Below the pieces are notes generated by a model, which was given only the letters and a program-made list of their open reading frames with translations, was not told where the DNA came from and did not search any database. Positions 35,366 to 44,640 of a stretch of DNA of 64,000 bases are shown here, in pieces. Made by a program: the position numbers and the translations under genes. Each line of letters opens with the position of its first letter. Within the stretch, counting starts at the first letter, position 1. The stretch comes from Hyunsoonleella flava (GTDB lineage Bacteria > Bacteroidota > Bacteroidia > Flavobacteriales > Flavobacteriaceae), in contig NZ_SIRT01000004.1 of assembly GCF_004310325.1 (NCBI RefSeq), positions 169,137 through 233,136 on the forward strand. Reading direction: 5' to 3'.

Positions 35366-35413
35366 AAAAAGGTTCGACCACCTTCCTTCTAAGTGAGGTA
35401 TTCGAACCTTTTT
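35366..35413. terminator. Hairpin with A/T flanks between REP copies
   Basis: AAAAAGGTTCGA and TCGAACCTTTTT form a 12-bp stem with a ~24-base loop. It is shaped like a bidirectional terminator. The 364 bp between 35215 and 35578 otherwise hold only REP-like repeats and no gene. Confidence 0.6.
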
Positions 35414-35435
35414 ATTTCTTTTATTACTCTTACCA

Positions 35436-35490
35436 CCACTAAGCACAGCTTAGCGGTAGCGGGGGGCTACCGCTAAGCTGTACTTAGTGG
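35436..35490. repeat. REP-like inverted repeat (two facing copies)
   Basis: A 25-base arm starting CCACTAAGCACAGC and ending GCGGTAGC is followed by GGGGG and its inverted copy (24 of 25 bases match). This is two REP units head to head, as in BIME-like arrangements. Confidence 0.75.
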
Positions 35491-35549
35491 CCGCAAACTA
35501 TTGTAAAAGCTTAATTATCTTTATGTAATAATTTTTTTTACTCTTATCG

Positions 35550-35579
35550 CCACTAGTCACAGACTAGCGGTAGCGGGGG
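35550..35579 (+). repeat. REP-like element, third copy
   Basis: Starts CCACTAGTCACAGACTAGCG and continues GTAGCGGGGG; it contains a CTAGT/ACTAG stem. It directly abuts the truncated regulator at 35579. Confidence 0.7.
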
Positions 35580-35797
35580 AAATTAAACCATCTATAGATA
35601 CTGCTAAAAGCATAGCAGATGAACTTGGTGTTACTATCGATTTCCTACTTGGTGGCGATGATATGATTATGGATAAAGAGTTACTCCAAAAAATTAAAGA
35701 TATTGAGAGTTTTACCGAAGAAGAAAAAAACAAAATCTATGATTTAATTGATATGGCTATCAGTTATCATAAAACAAAAAAAGCATATATTTCTTAA
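35579..35797 (+). pseudogene. 5'-truncated XRE-family transcription regulator
   Basis: From 35579 the frame reads EIKPSIDTAKSIADELGVTI then DFLLGG, the second half of a Cro/CI-type helix-turn-helix domain, and continues through SFTEEEKNKIYDLIDMAISY to a stop at 35797. The first ~35-40 residues and the start codon are missing; the sequence before is a REP-like repeat. Recombination or insertion at the repeat evidently removed the 5' end. Confidence 0.75.
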
Positions 35798-35815
35798 CTA
35801 TAAAATTACTTTATA

Positions 35816-36106
35816 ATGAAAAAAAAGTCCATCATATTAGCCGTTTTAGCAATAGTTGTAGTTGTTTTGGCAATAGACATTTACAATGTAAATACAAAAT
35901 AAAATGAGCTTCTTAATGTTATTGAAGAAAAGAAAGCAGAGATATCTATTTTAAGAGAAAAAGGTGATATAGATAGAAGATACCCAGCTATTGCACAACT
36001 TAATGAAGTAGTAGGGGATTATAATATTTGTGTAAAAATATTTCCTAACACTCTTTACAATAAAGTAATATTAGGTAAAAAACCAGTAGAGTATTTAATA
36101 AGATAA
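35816..36106 (+). pseudogene. LemA-like relic
   Basis: ATG at 35816 gives MKKKSIILAVLAIVVVVLAI then DIYN, the LemA N-terminal membrane helix. A stop follows after 28 codons (35900-35902). In the same frame NELLNVIEEKKAEI...YPAIAQLNEVVGDYNICVKI then FPNTLYNKVILGKKP continues to a stop at 36104-36106 and resembles the LemA C-terminus (YNxxxxxFPN). Most of the middle of a ~190-residue LemA is missing, so this is an internally deleted gene or two tiny ORFs. Confidence 0.55.
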
Positions 36107-36107
36107 T

Positions 36108-36260
36108 TTACCATTTTCCACTAGCCCCACTACCTCCAAAACTACCACCACCAAAGGGCATTGGTGAGGATTCTACGTTATTAAAATAAAACACTAAAAA
36201 TAGTGTAACCAATAGAATTAATAAGACTAAAATTTTCTTTTTATTGAGTTGAAGTTTCAT
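36108..36260 (-). CDS. 50-residue membrane protein with GGGSFGGSGASGKW tail
   Basis: One hydrophobic helix after a basic start (MKLQLNKKKILVLLILLVTL), a short linker and the C-terminal tail FGGGSFGGSGASGKW. The same tail ends the neighbouring 53-residue protein and the RHS protein, and resembles C-termini of TPM-domain (YgcG-like) proteins. It converges on the LemA-like relic with a 1-bp gap. Function unknown. Confidence 0.6.
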   Translation of the reverse strand: MKLQLNKKKILVLLILLVTLFLVFYFNNVESSPMPFGGGSFGGSGASGKW

Positions 36261-36323
36261 ATTTATAAAAATCACATACACAGACAGAAATACCGCCTGT
36301 GTATGTTTGAGTTAATATTGATT
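36261..36323. other. Short spacer, nothing recognised
   Basis: 63 bp between the two tiny membrane-protein genes, containing the facing repeats ACACAGACAG and CTGTGT near 36278-36305; no gene. Confidence 0.3.
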
Positions 36324-36485
36324 TTACCAGCTTCCACTAGCTCCTCCGCCTCCAAACTTTCCTCCGTCATCACTACTATTAGTGGTAGTCGTTGTTTGAG
36401 ATTCATTAGTAGTAGTATTACTCTCTGTTTCTCCTGATAAAAGAACTGATGCTGCTATTATAATAGCATAAAATAAACTTTCCAT
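36324..36485 (-). CDS. 53-residue protein with N-terminal helix, Ser/Thr linker and FGGGGASGSW tail
   Basis: MESLFYAIIIAASVLLSGE (membrane helix or signal), a Thr/Ser/Asn-rich linker (TESNTTTNESQTTTTTNSS) and the C-terminal tail GGKFGGGGASGSW. It starts 16 bp after the RHS stop, so it is in the same operon. The DNA of the tail is also similar to that of the RHS 3' end. It could be a partner or cognate protein of the RHS C-terminus. Confidence 0.65.
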   Translation of the reverse strand: MESLFYAIIIAASVLLSGETESNTTTNESQTTTTTNSSDDGGKFGGGGASGSW

Positions 36486-36501
36486 TTTTTATATATTTAA
36501 A

Positions 36502-39500
36502 TTAATTTTTATTTTCTTTCCAACTTCCACTAGCTCCACCGCCTCCAAAACTACCGCCTCCAAAGCCGTCACTAAAACCACCTGATTCTGTAGAACTTGG
36601 TTTATTCATTTTGTTCAATTGCTTTTCAACAGAACGCAACTCATTTTCTAATTGCCTTACTTTGTTTTCAAGTGCCTTTACTTTTAATGTGGCTACACCA
36701 TTAGCAGTCATAACTGCCTTACCATAATAACCTTTTAAAGCTGCATCTGTGCCAGCTGTAAATCCAAAATTACTAACCGATATAGCCGTATCTAAATCAG
36801 AGCCTCCTGGTTTTTTCCAATCTATATTAACATCCCATTTTCCATTTTTTTCATAGATAACAATAATATCAGCAACTAAAGCCTCTATAACTCCTTCTAG
36901 TTTCGTTGGGTCTTCTTTGTACTTTCTTTTAATTTCATCATTCTGCTCTTTTAATTGATTAAGTACGTGCATTATAGCATCAGCTCCTTGATTGTATTTC
37001 CCTAATTGTGAAATTACTCTTTTCATCCTACTGGCATTGGTCAACGCATTTTGTGCATCGTCTAAATTTTGCCTTAACTCTTGCCTCTTTTTTCTTAGTT
37101 TATTCTCATCATCATTATCGTCATCGCTATCATCGCTATCATCGCTTGCTTGATAAACTGTGATAAGGTCATCTTGTGTTATTCCGTTTTCTTCCATCCA
37201 TTCTGCTGTAGAAGTTGTACCACTTGGGTCAGCAAAATATACAGGATTATTATCAAAAGCAGTATACGTAGATTGTTGGTAATGAGTTACTGGGTCGATA
37301 CCAGTCCACCTTGCAATGGCTGGGTCATACTGTCGCCAATCCATTTCATAAAGATTTAATCCTAAAGATTCCTCATATTCTACTCCTTGAAACGTTTCAT
37401 ACTTATTTTCTACACCATTCACAACATTATTGTAACCTTTATGTTCAAGTCCAAAAGGATAGTAGTTATTTTCTTCAATAATCTCAAGATTGGGATTACT
37501 CGCAGTCCCTATATTTATATATGTGAGTCTAACGTTCCCTAAATGATCATTGTACTGATAGGCATAATTGTAACCCCCTTGGTTATCGGGTTCTATATAG
37601 CCTTCTGGGTGGTTAAAAAACTTTAGCACGTCTCCTTCTCCATCATCTTCATTAATGTAAGTGTAATTCCCTGCATATACGGTTGTGGTCGGCCATCCAT
37701 TGGCATAACTAAAAACTTTCTTCTTTTGTTTTACACCTGTGGCATCATAAACGTACGAAATATCTCCAACATTGCTATCAAATGTTACCTTTGTTGGTAA
37801 ATTTAAATGGTTATATTCAATAGTATTAATACCTTTGTTTAAATCTTTTACCATATTACCATTGGCATCGTAGGTATAATCATCAAGACCTGTGTTTGCT
37901 TTTACGTTGCCATCCTTAAAGCCTTCAATGCCTGTTGTGCTTAAACCTATACCATCTTTTACATTTAGTAATTTATTGCCATAATAACTATAGGTTAAAG
38001 CATCCATCGCCTTAGAACCACCAAACCACATATTTAGCGGATTATTTAAATCCATTGGCATGTTACGGTTCATCCTTAAAATATTTCCATTGCGATCATA
38101 GCCAATACTTACATTATATTTAGCAACGCTAGTTCCTCCTTCTGCCCAATTTGCATTAGTAAGCCTGTTTAATGCATCATAATTGTATCTATATTCTTTT
38201 ATACGATTGTCATCATTATTAGTTTTCCATAGGGTATGGCTAATATTACCATTATATAGTGGTGTTATACTACCAGTTACAGCACCTTCAGGTTGATTAT
38301 AGGTTAGCCCGAAGCTAAACAAATCGTTACCTATGTTATAGGGATCGTTTATGGTTTTTAACCAACCTCTTATATTGTATGTATAATCTACGTTTTGTAA
38401 TCTGTTGGTATTAGTATTACTACCACCTACACCTTTACTTTCTAATTGTCCCAGCTCATCATAGTGGTTCTCTACGATTACCTCTAAGGCATTTGTATTG
38501 TTTAACTCTTGGGTGTGTTTTTTTAATCGTCCCATATGGTCGTATGTAAACAGGTCCTCGGTTATAATAGTATTTGTACCCTTATTATGTTCTGTGACCA
38601 TTTTATCTACTGCTCCCGTGAAGTCTAGCGTGTTTTTTACAATATCTGTACTTCCAAGATATGTATTTTTGCTCATAACATATATTGGTCTTGCTTTAGC
38701 ATCATAACCTGTTACTCTGGTAATCCAGTTTGGTTGTTCCAGCACTTTTACTCGACTGCCGGTAGCTAAGCCTTTGGTTAACTTTTTACTACTACTGGAA
38801 TTATTATGGTTGATGATATCTTGCCCGTCCCAACTAGAAGGTAACGCTTGTCCATCTGTATTAAAACTATAATCGTCGTAATAGTTGACCGTGAGAATCT
38901 CTATATTGGTATTTGGAAAACTCTGGTTACTATAATAGTTATAACTGCCTTCGGAGGCTTGTTTACTTTCATATAAATTATTAGATGTATTCGTTGTATA
39001 AAAAGCATCTAAATTCCCCTGCATTTGGTTTTGGTCTTGTAAACTGGGATGTGTATATATACCTGTGTACACTATACGCCCAAAAACGTCGTACTTGGTG
39101 AATAGCCATTTATTGTCTGCCCTTAAATTAGCATCTTGTGTTAATATAGGTCTATCTAAATTATCATACACAATATATTCCTTTTCTTTTCCAGGGATTT
39201 TCTTTTCTACAAGCCTGTTACGCTCATCGTATTTGTATTGGTAGGCTAGATTGTTTAGGTCTGTTTCGGTTATAATAGTTGGGTTTGTGGATTGAAGGTG
39301 AAATAACGTTTCTGACCTAAAAGAAAAATCACCACCAGCAGATATTGTTACACCATTAGAATTAAAATATAAATCGCCATTTTGAATGTAAGCGGTCCCT
39401 AATGTATATTCTTCCCCTAATTCACTATAAAAAGTAATATCACCTAGATCAATATATGATGCATCCATATCTATGTCTATATCTAAACTCGTTACTTTAC

Positions 39501-41211
39501 CCGAATTTAGAGGTACATTTGGACTACCCTCAAGATAACCATATGAAGAAAACCTTCCCGACCCAGAAGAAAGAGAAATAGACATTTCAAAATAATCATG
39601 GCCGCTTCCGGTGGCAAAGAAAGCAAAATCACTAGGTAAAGAACCTGACGAAAAATATTCACTATAATGTATGTCATTTTGTAAAAGACCTAAATACGTA
39701 GGCAACTCTGGTGGGAGTACAAAGGTTAAACTACCATAGTCATCATATACATAATACGTGTCGTGCCATTTAATTTTATCAAAAGTTCGTTTTAAGATAA
39801 CCCGCCCTTGCTTATCCTTATATTCTTCTGTGGTATGGTTTTTTTCATAACTGTTATTAGGTTGCCAGTTCTCATCTTTGGTGATAGTTTTGTACAATTC
39901 ATTAGGTTTGTAAGTCCCACTTTCTACTAATGTTGGTGACCCGCAGGTTAAATCAACCTCAAAGAAGCGTACCATATCAGCTTCTGTATTAGCTCCATAC
40001 TCAAACTTTATGGTATGGTCGTTATCACTAGTCTTGTCGACCGCCCAATCATTTCCTGGGGCACCTTGTTCCAGCACTCTATTTAAGGGAGAGGACTCCA
40101 GATGCATTTCGGAGTAAGGATTTAGTGTGTTTTCATACTTTAAAGTATTGTAGAAATTATTAGTAGCCGTTAGAGCATTTGTTTGGTACTGCCCGCAACT
40201 GCTGGTCATGACATAAGGCAAATAATTCTTATCCTGCCTTCCAAAGGTATCGTAGTCAATATGTGTAATTATATCTTGTCCTTGTCCTCCAGCTCTTATA
40301 GCTATACTCTGCATAGGTCTACCTAATCCATCGTAATACATTACGCTTTCTCTACGTTGGTTACTAGATAGTGAACCTAGGTTATTTACTCCCTCTGTTG
40401 GTGTTATGGTATAAACATAATTCTGGTCGCTTAATGTACAATCTACTATAGGGCATCCATTATTAGCTTCTGTTCCTTGTAAAAAAGGGCATTGGTCGTC
40501 ATCATTATCAACATATCCCGATGGTTGAGTCCATTGGGGGGGAGTAGAACTATTAGGATCGCCCAGACCATCACCATCGCTATCTTGGTAATATGGTTTT
40601 TTAGTTATCTCGCCAGAATCTTCGCTCCAGAATCCTGAATGTGCATTATATGCTCGTAAATAACAGGCTGTTGCACCAGATGGAAGTACTATCGTCTCCC
40701 CACTACCGTAACTTGTACTTGTTCCTGTTGGACTACCCTGCCAATACCAAGTAATATCCATGTCTGTATGTGGTTCCCCTACACGTTGTATTGTTACAGT
40801 GCCTGTTGTGCTACTTAAAAAAATAGGGTTCGGCGGTGTATCGGGTATGGCAGGAATAACCGTAACCGCTAACGATCCATCGTCCACAAAATTGGAATTG
40901 GAATCGTAAAGTTCTGCATAAATCTCATATTCTGAAAGATGACTAAATTCTATTTCAAAAGAGGCTCCTGTAATAGAATCATTATGATAGTCATTAATAT
41001 CATTATCAAAAGCTTGCCAATACCAAGATGTAAGTCCAGGGTTTATGTTACCATTTAAGTTATCGAGTGTATAGGTTTCAGTCGCATTTTCATGTACCTT
41101 GGTTGGTCCTTGTATATATGTGTTTTGAGCTGTAATATTAACAGTAAGCATCAATAAAAATAATAGGACAATCGTAATTTTTGAAGTGCTATTTGTATGG
41201 CAAGTATTCAT
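36502..41211 (-). CDS. Large secreted RHS-repeat protein with RHS core and unique C-terminus
   Basis: 1569 residues. Signal peptide (ITIVLLFLLMLTVNITAQ), PKD/Ig-like N-terminus (~30-200), a Ca/metal-binding type stretch YYQDSDGDGLGDPN, then DUF6443-type sequence (QRRESVMYYDGLGRPMQSI) and YD repeats. The RHS-associated core ends near 1370 (YGPF-type YYPFGLEHKG, YDPAIARWTGIDP, NNPVYFADPSG). The ~200-residue C-terminus is variable-type: an acidic run, coiled coils and the tail FGGGSFGGGGASGSW plus KENKN. In RHS systems this part is typically the effector; no known toxin motif is recognised. No T9SS C-terminal domain is seen. Confidence 0.9.
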   Translation of the reverse strand: MNTCHTNSTSKITIVLLFLLMLTVNITAQNTYIQGPTKVHENATETYTLDNLNGNINPGLTSWYWQAFDNDINDYHNDSITGASFEIEFSHLSEYEIYAELYDSNSNFVDDGSLAVTVIPAIPDTPPNPIFLSSTTGTVTIQRVGEPHTDMDITWYWQGSPTGTSTSYGSGETIVLPSGATACYLRAYNAHSGFWSEDSGEITKKPYYQDSDGDGLGDPNSSTPPQWTQPSGYVDNDDDQCPFLQGTEANNGCPIVDCTLSDQNYVYTITPTEGVNNLGSLSSNQRRESVMYYDGLGRPMQSIAIRAGGQGQDIITHIDYDTFGRQDKNYLPYVMTSSCGQYQTNALTATNNFYNTLKYENTLNPYSEMHLESSPLNRVLEQGAPGNDWAVDKTSDNDHTIKFEYGANTEADMVRFFEVDLTCGSPTLVESGTYKPNELYKTITKDENWQPNNSYEKNHTTEEYKDKQGRVILKRTFDKIKWHDTYYVYDDYGSLTFVLPPELPTYLGLLQNDIHYSEYFSSGSLPSDFAFFATGSGHDYFEMSISLSSGSGRFSSYGYLEGSPNVPLNSGKVTSLDIDIDMDASYIDLGDITFYSELGEEYTLGTAYIQNGDLYFNSNGVTISAGGDFSFRSETLFHLQSTNPTIITETDLNNLAYQYKYDERNRLVEKKIPGKEKEYIVYDNLDRPILTQDANLRADNKWLFTKYDVFGRIVYTGIYTHPSLQDQNQMQGNLDAFYTTNTSNNLYESKQASEGSYNYYSNQSFPNTNIEILTVNYYDDYSFNTDGQALPSSWDGQDIINHNNSSSSKKLTKGLATGSRVKVLEQPNWITRVTGYDAKARPIYVMSKNTYLGSTDIVKNTLDFTGAVDKMVTEHNKGTNTIITEDLFTYDHMGRLKKHTQELNNTNALEVIVENHYDELGQLESKGVGGSNTNTNRLQNVDYTYNIRGWLKTINDPYNIGNDLFSFGLTYNQPEGAVTGSITPLYNGNISHTLWKTNNDDNRIKEYRYNYDALNRLTNANWAEGGTSVAKYNVSIGYDRNGNILRMNRNMPMDLNNPLNMWFGGSKAMDALTYSYYGNKLLNVKDGIGLSTTGIEGFKDGNVKANTGLDDYTYDANGNMVKDLNKGINTIEYNHLNLPTKVTFDSNVGDISYVYDATGVKQKKKVFSYANGWPTTTVYAGNYTYINEDDGEGDVLKFFNHPEGYIEPDNQGGYNYAYQYNDHLGNVRLTYINIGTASNPNLEIIEENNYYPFGLEHKGYNNVVNGVENKYETFQGVEYEESLGLNLYEMDWRQYDPAIARWTGIDPVTHYQQSTYTAFDNNPVYFADPSGTTSTAEWMEENGITQDDLITVYQASDDSDDSDDDNDDENKLRKKRQELRQNLDDAQNALTNASRMKRVISQLGKYNQGADAIMHVLNQLKEQNDEIKRKYKEDPTKLEGVIEALVADIIVIYEKNGKWDVNIDWKKPGGSDLDTAISVSNFGFTAGTDAALKGYYGKAVMTANGVATLKVKALENKVRQLENELRSVEKQLNKMNKPSSTESGGFSDGFGGGSFGGGGASGSWKENKN

Positions 41212-41669
41212 AATATTGATGTTTTAGTTTTTATATAATGTAACTCAGAAATTAGTAAGGGTTGATGGCTCTTTTGTTCTGGAACTAGAACCAATTGCGA
41301 TGTATTTAGTAGTTTTAACATTTGGTTACTTATCCTTTCATTGGCATGGGTAATCTCAATACTATTTGTCCCTGGATTGTATGTCCAAGCACCGCTTGAT
41401 GTTTTCTCATTTTTTAAGGTCAGCATATACTGCCCTTCTTCGGTAAGTTCCAATTTTCTCTCCTTACAGTGTTGCAAGATGCGCTCTTGCTTCTCACTAG
41501 GCATGGTATCCCATTTGGCTCTTTGGGAAAGCTCCATACTATTTATTGATATAGTGTCATCTAAATTCCAAACACCAACCAACAAACTAGCCTCTATTGC
41601 TGTTTGACCGTAAGATAGACCCGTAAAGATGAATACAAATAATATGATTTTATATTGTCTAGGTTTCAT
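41208..41669 (-). CDS. Small secreted protein between two RHS genes
   Basis: 153 residues. Signal peptide MKPRQYKIILFVFIFTGLSY ending GQ, then a lipocalin-like pattern (LLVGVWNLDD, GQYMLTLKNEKTSSGAWTYN). Its stop overlaps the start of the RHS gene by 4 nt and it begins 19 bp after the 983-residue protein, so the three are one operon. Possibly a chaperone or accessory of the RHS proteins; no direct evidence. Confidence 0.75.
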   Translation of the reverse strand: MKPRQYKIILFVFIFTGLSYGQTAIEASLLVGVWNLDDTISINSMELSQRAKWDTMPSEKQERILQHCKERKLELTEEGQYMLTLKNEKTSSGAWTYNPGTNSIEITHANERISNQMLKLLNTSQLVLVPEQKSHQPLLISELHYIKTKTSIL

Positions 41670-41688
41670 GATGTATTGGTAAATTCTG

Positions 41689-44640
41689 TTACTGTTGTCC
41701 TTTATAATGGTATTGGTTCTCGCTAAGAATCTTACCTTCGGCGTCCTTGACTACTTTTAGACGATTGAAATCGTCGTATTGGTAATAGGTGGTGTAGCCA
41801 CGGGTATCGGTTTTTTGGGTGATTCCTACTAATTGCTTGTGTGTGTAAGTAGATATTATAGCGTTATCTCCAACTAATGCCTTTATCTCGTTGTATAGTG
41901 TCTCGCTATTATAACTAAAAACTTTACCATTCAAGGAGCCTACAGCACTATAAGTAGTATTCTCAATTTTCGCCATTACATAGTTGCCTGTTGCATCCCA
42001 CAGATATACACTACTATGGCTATCATTTAGATTAATTTGAGAAATTAGATGGTTATTATAAGTATATGTTGCTTTTTCGGGGAATGTATAAGGATTCGTT
42101 GCATCTTTCGGAAAGTGCGTTCCTCTCGGTTCGGCAACGAACAACGCTTCTGGCTGACCATCAATTTTGTATTTGGTCTGAGTTCCAGATATAAACTCCC
42201 CGTCATTATAGGAGCGCATATCTAAGGGCTTTGATATTATATTATTGGCTTTTAAGCCGAATATATTGTCGCCTGAGTAACTATAGTCATTTGGGTAATG
42301 AAAATAATCAGTCTTAATTTTACCATCACTGTTTTTATTTTCTACAGAGCGTAAGTAATTTTCGGCTGTGTAGTTATAGCTTATTTCTTGTTGTAAAGAC
42401 CCACCAGAATCCGGAAAATAATCTGTTACTGTTGTCTTATCTAATCTTATGTAACTAAAAAGTTTAGTGTAATTACTAATGAGATACCTGTTAAGAGACA
42501 TAACACCATTCTCTTCATCTTCAGAACCTTCATTATCTATAAATTTATGTACAATTAAACCATACTGTTTTTCTATATATGGCGAATCATATTCATTGTC
42601 TATTTTTTTAACAATATTACCATCTGAGTTCAGGGTTACCTGTTTTAGAACCGTACCCTTTAGGTAATCATATTCTGTAAAATCGCCTATAGGATAAGCC
42701 AAAAAGCTTGTATTTCTCCAGATACTACCATCATTAGTTCCATAAAGATTATTAGGGATTTCTATCAAGGTGTTGGCACTTGCGGGGAAGTTGGCAGTTC
42801 CAAAAAGTTCATAATTCAGATATATATAATTCTTGGCGGGCACAGCCACCTCTTCTTTAAAATAATAAATGTTTTTACCGTTTTCCTCTTCTGAACTTGA
42901 TGTAAACACCTCTTCAACCTCCTTATAGTAAATATGGTATTTCCCTAATTTATTCTGCGGAAAAACTTGGGTGTAATGAGGGATGCCTACAAACCTAGTC
43001 CGGATATGATTTCCAGAATAAAACTCAGTCCAATTGTTAGAATAATCATTCCATATGGGTTTGTACATATTAGAAACCTTAATTGAGGGATTAATTAAAA
43101 CACCGCTTGACTTTACATTATATCTTGGATTAGTAGAAGGAGTCAGAGATCCAGATGAAATACGTTGGTAATCCTCATCATGTAAACAATACCAATATTC
43201 AATTACTTTGGAATTCCCATCCCCATCTACAATTTCCTTTTTTGCTATTCTTTTGCCCTGTATAGGTGAAGTTGTTTGGCCACTATGAGAAAACTCAGTA
43301 TTTGAACCGTAAGCAGAATAACCATGATTCTCATATTCGTAAGATTCATAACCACCCGTGGGAAAATCAACTTTTGAAAGGAGAAAAGAATAATGATTAA
43401 CTCCATAACTGGTAAGACTATAATCATGCGTATAACCATCGTCTTCTTCCCATCCCCAAAATATAGGTTCCATGCTCCATCGTCTATGAGCAATACTTAT
43501 TGGAGTTGGAGTACTAGCCCAAGAATATTTATTGCAAGTAAAACCTGGACTACCACAACCATTAATCGAAGTAGGTCCAGGTCCAGGTACAGTTTCATAC
43601 TCAAAAGTGTATGGAGGTAAATAATTATAATTTTTATCATATTGTTTAAGCCAATTAAGGACTAAACTATCTTCATTGCCGTTGTTACCCAATTCAAACC
43701 CTTTTATTAACTGATCATTTTTATCATACAACTCAATAGATGAAATTCGTCTAGACTTTTTAACAGGGTCATTATAGGATATATCACTACGTGGTGCAGA
43801 ATTAAATAGAACATAACCCTTATCATAAATAATTTTTTTTATTCTCCTTGAGCAATAAGTAACTCCAAAAGAGTGATAAGGTGAATCTTTCGTGTAGCAA
43901 TCCATATCATATTCAAAGGAAATTTCACCACCTTGTGGAGCATGTATTTCTGTTAAAAACCAACTTGCTGTAGATCCCTCAATACTAACACTTGTTCCCT
44001 CCTCAAAAAAATACTTTAAGCCATCATCAGTAGTTATTTTATAGCCACCACTTGGTAAACGCTCAATTTTGAAGGTTATGTTTGGAAATAAGATGCCCGT
44101 GTAAGTATTATTTGTTGTATCGTCCGATTTAAAAACAATCTTACCAGAGTACCCATTAAACGAATAATTAAATTCATCAGGTTCTTTATCTAAATGTATA
44201 TGATCCATAGCCTTAACAAACTCATTATCAAAATAAGGGGGGTCATGTTCATTTTCTGCTTGATTATGTTTACCGCTTAGATAGTTAGGTGAGGACTTCC
44301 ATGCTTTATAGTTAGATGCAGAGTCTCTTTGATCTCTAACTGTGTGTGAGATTACACCGCCCGCCAATAGAGACCATCCCAAACCAACATTAGATGCTAT
44401 TCGATCCTCAGGTCTAGTAAAGCCACCCTCTGAAAAAACGATGGAGATTGGAAGTTTAATACCCTTTGATTCTAAATTAAATAAAGGAATGCTCATTGAC
44501 ACTTGACCAGTATGGAGATCCTCAGTTGCAGTCCTTACATTAAAATATTGCTGAGCGTTTATACTAGGTTCAATTATTCTTGGTTCTTGTCCATATGCTA
44601 TGGATATAGCAATTAAAAATATATACCTAAGTATTTTCAT
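41689..44640 (-). CDS. Secreted YD-repeat (RHS-like) protein without RHS core
   Basis: 983 residues. Signal peptide MKILRYIFLIAISIAYGQ. The N-terminal half has LHTGQVSMSIPLFNLESKGI and VGLGWSLLAGGVISHTVRDQ, typical of the SpvB/TcdB-like start of Bacteroidota RHS proteins. The C-terminal half has YD-type repeats (VYLWDATGNYVMAKI, YTTYYQYDDFNRLKVVKDAE). It lacks the RHS-associated core and a variable toxin end. It is the first gene of the RHS operon and probably forms the shell together with the 1569-residue protein. Confidence 0.85.
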   Translation of the reverse strand: MKILRYIFLIAISIAYGQEPRIIEPSINAQQYFNVRTATEDLHTGQVSMSIPLFNLESKGIKLPISIVFSEGGFTRPEDRIASNVGLGWSLLAGGVISHTVRDQRDSASNYKAWKSSPNYLSGKHNQAENEHDPPYFDNEFVKAMDHIHLDKEPDEFNYSFNGYSGKIVFKSDDTTNNTYTGILFPNITFKIERLPSGGYKITTDDGLKYFFEEGTSVSIEGSTASWFLTEIHAPQGGEISFEYDMDCYTKDSPYHSFGVTYCSRRIKKIIYDKGYVLFNSAPRSDISYNDPVKKSRRISSIELYDKNDQLIKGFELGNNGNEDSLVLNWLKQYDKNYNYLPPYTFEYETVPGPGPTSINGCGSPGFTCNKYSWASTPTPISIAHRRWSMEPIFWGWEEDDGYTHDYSLTSYGVNHYSFLLSKVDFPTGGYESYEYENHGYSAYGSNTEFSHSGQTTSPIQGKRIAKKEIVDGDGNSKVIEYWYCLHDEDYQRISSGSLTPSTNPRYNVKSSGVLINPSIKVSNMYKPIWNDYSNNWTEFYSGNHIRTRFVGIPHYTQVFPQNKLGKYHIYYKEVEEVFTSSSEEENGKNIYYFKEEVAVPAKNYIYLNYELFGTANFPASANTLIEIPNNLYGTNDGSIWRNTSFLAYPIGDFTEYDYLKGTVLKQVTLNSDGNIVKKIDNEYDSPYIEKQYGLIVHKFIDNEGSEDEENGVMSLNRYLISNYTKLFSYIRLDKTTVTDYFPDSGGSLQQEISYNYTAENYLRSVENKNSDGKIKTDYFHYPNDYSYSGDNIFGLKANNIISKPLDMRSYNDGEFISGTQTKYKIDGQPEALFVAEPRGTHFPKDATNPYTFPEKATYTYNNHLISQINLNDSHSSVYLWDATGNYVMAKIENTTYSAVGSLNGKVFSYNSETLYNEIKALVGDNAIISTYTHKQLVGITQKTDTRGYTTYYQYDDFNRLKVVKDAEGKILSENQYHYKGQQ

